From Liolophura sinensis (lineage: Eukaryota > Mollusca > Polyplacophora > Chitonida > Chitonidae): 64,000 nucleotides of DNA. The stretch lies in NCBI RefSeq assembly GCF_032854445.1, contig NC_088303.1:10487501-10551500 (forward strand), in the 5' to 3' direction. Below the pieces are notes generated by a model, which was not told the DNA's origin, did no database searches, and saw nothing but the letters and a program-made list of their open reading frames with translations. A program made the position numbers and the translations under genes. Below, piece after piece: positions 62,667-64,000 of this stretch (the stretch's first letter is position 1; the number at the start of each line of letters is the position of its first letter).

Positions 62667-64000
62667 TTAGGAATGTTCAAATGTTTCCCTAATGGCGTTA
62701 TGACCCCTTCTGTATCTAAATCCACATTCGTTGTCAATGACTGTATCATGGCTACGTGACACAGTCGCTATAGCTGTGCTTAGTGCACTCACTGAAACAG
62801 TCTGTGTACATTCTAACATGTGCTTCTTGATGTCAGATGGAAGGTGTGACAGGCCATCTGCATCCGCATTAGCTTTCCCTGGCTTGTAACGGATAGTCAA
62901 GTTAAAACCAGCAAGTTCTGACACCCATCTGTACCGCGTACAGAATGTAGTTGCAGTAGTTAGAATGTAGGTGACAGGACTTTCCCCAAAGTCCGGATAT
63001 ACAACAGGTTCCACCAAACTGTTAATCAAATCAGTCAAAATCTAATGATGATTTTCTGACCATTCCATCTCATGTGTTAACGCTGCCTGGCCTCTCAACT
63101 TGTTATTTCTGTGTTTCTTTCCAGAATTGGAATTCCGGCCATTCTTTCCAGTCTTAAGACGGTCATATAGAGATTTTAGCTCGCCTTGAAAAATCTGACA
63201 AGTATTTTGTGTAATATGTGAAAAGTCCAAGGATTTTGCGAAGCTCTTCAACAGTAATACGAACTTTTTCCTCCAGGGACAGGACCACGTGAGTATCTGC
63301 AGCATCCATGCAGTATCCACCCTTGGATACCAAATGTCCAAGATAGCGAATCTGACACTTGAACACTTCACACTTGGACGGCTTTAGTTTCACACCAGTG
63401 GCTTTCAGTTTTTGCAGCACCTATGACATCATTTACATCGTTGCTTAAGGTCAAAACGTCGCCCATATAGGGGGTACACATTTTGTCTCTCTCATCAGAT
63501 AAGGTCTTTTCCAAGAACCTCTGGAATACGCCAGGCTCTCCAGTCAAACCAACGGGTATTCACACCAATTCAAACAAATTCTCTCAGTTTGCGACTCCCA
63601 GGAGCCACAAATCCTGAGTGATATGCTTTCCCTTGATCTAGGAAAGAAAACCAGGATTTTCCTTTCAGAGTATTTTATGTGCCCTGAATCCGAGGATTCG
63701 GATTTTCAAATTCAGTAGGTGAAAGTCTATGCACAGTCTTAAAGAGCCATCTTTTTTCTAACACAAATCACAGGACTTGAGTACTCAGGTCTGCTTTTCT
63801 TTACCTTTGCCAATAGGATCTGCGAGGTAATCTTTTACCTCCAGGTAAAGTGGTGGCGGTATAGACATGTATGTTCTCCGTACCGGCCTTGTGCTTTTAA
63901 GGTTGATCTTAAGCTCCAAATCAGGAACACATCCCATATCGTCATCATGTCTGGAAAATTCTTCAATCCTCGCGAAACATCTGATGAACTACCCTGATTT
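62667..64000 (-). pseudogene. Gypsy RT and RNase H, decayed
   Basis: RT pieces: S-I-P-P-P-L-Y near 63865, C-V-R-K-K-D-G-S near 63755, T-P-Y-M-G-D-V near 63460 (the first catalytic Asp of YxDD is replaced by Gly), and L-K-P-S-K-C-E-V-F near 63370 leading to L-G-H-L-V-S-K-G-G-Y. RNase H is visible only in its C-terminal half, with R-Y-R-W-V-S-E-L and I-R-Y-K-P-G-K-A-N-A-D-A-D near 62880. Multiple stops and shifts make it non-functional. Confidence 0.9.

Larger units (their letters stand above)
61511..64000 (-). mobile_element. Ty3/Gypsy pol remnant, canonical RT-RNase H-integrase order
   Basis: On the minus strand from 64000 leftwards: RT, with V-R-K-K-D-G-S-L-R-L near 63755, an altered Y-M-G-D in place of YxDD near 63460, and the thumb near 63170-63420; RNase H (62667-63038); integrase (61753-62480); and a C-terminal domain (61511-61756). 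Frames are broken repeatedly. The domain order and sequence differ from the Gmr1-like elements, so this is a second Gypsy lineage. The element continues beyond the right edge. Confidence 0.92.

Overview
This is non-coding-rich, AT-rich animal nuclear DNA from a lophotrochozoan, most likely a mollusc. The clues are several SINE fragments with the familiar mollusc/brachiopod-type 3' end (…CGGCGTAAAACACCAATCAAATAAA), other tRNA-derived SINEs, an intronless GT10 alpha-1,3-fucosyltransferase, and animal-type Ty3/Gypsy and Maverick elements. The species cannot be fixed from sequence alone. The window holds one apparently intact host gene; nearly everything else recognisable is mobile DNA or duplicated non-coding DNA.

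Layout: 1-1590 is a 27-bp minisatellite. 1.6-9.7 kb is mostly featureless, with SINE pieces and one arm of a diverged segmental duplication (6.6-7.9 kb, paired with 29.85-31.5 kb). From 9.75 to 27.76 kb lies a fucosyltransferase pseudogene split by a 16.8-kb Maverick/Polinton (adintovirus-like) element, copy A (10260-27075), which has an 85-bp terminal inverted repeat and a CACCC target duplication. Copy A itself contains a 273-bp SINE with a perfect 15-bp target duplication inside its polymerase gene, and a truncated Ty3/Gypsy element with its 3' LTR. 28-31.5 kb contains sequence paralogous to the flanks of the second Maverick. 35.9-37.2 kb holds the intact fucosyltransferase paralogue. 38.08-42.68 kb is a Ty3/Gypsy element whose integrase lies upstream of RT/RNase H, the Gmr1-like order. 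44.1-44.76 kb holds an AT microsatellite and a 200-N gap flanked by an 89-bp direct repeat. 44943-58587 is the second Maverick, copy B (13.6 kb). 61.5-64 kb is a decayed, canonical-order Ty3/Gypsy pol on the minus strand running off the end.

The two Mavericks share one gene order: a small Cys-rich protein and protein-primed-type DNA polymerase B on +; then on -, from left to right, the integrase, a 149-aa membrane protein, a 79-aa hydrophobic protein, a basic TM protein, a 191-aa protein, an A32/FtsK-type packaging ATPase and a double-jelly-roll major capsid protein; then a 436-aa helical/membrane protein (+), a ~420-aa conserved virion-like protein (-), a beta-rich candidate minor capsid (+), two small proteins (+), and a two-helix membrane protein (+); then ~1.7 kb of non-coding right arm with tRNA-like sequences and a long conserved hairpin. 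This is a virion-forming gene set, but both copies are defective: polymerase, ATPase and capsid genes carry frameshifts, stops or large deletions. In copy A the integrase, the 149-, 79-, 191- and 436-aa genes and the two-helix protein remain open; in copy B only the two-helix protein does.

The points most worth a second look are the Maverick insertion that cut a fucosyltransferase paralogue, the capsid-gene fragment copied into copy B's polymerase gene, the integrase that follows the stop codon of its upstream neighbour in frame and has no AUG of its own, the terminal repeats that match within each copy but differ between copies, and the inverted pol-domain order of the Gmr1-like Gypsy elements.
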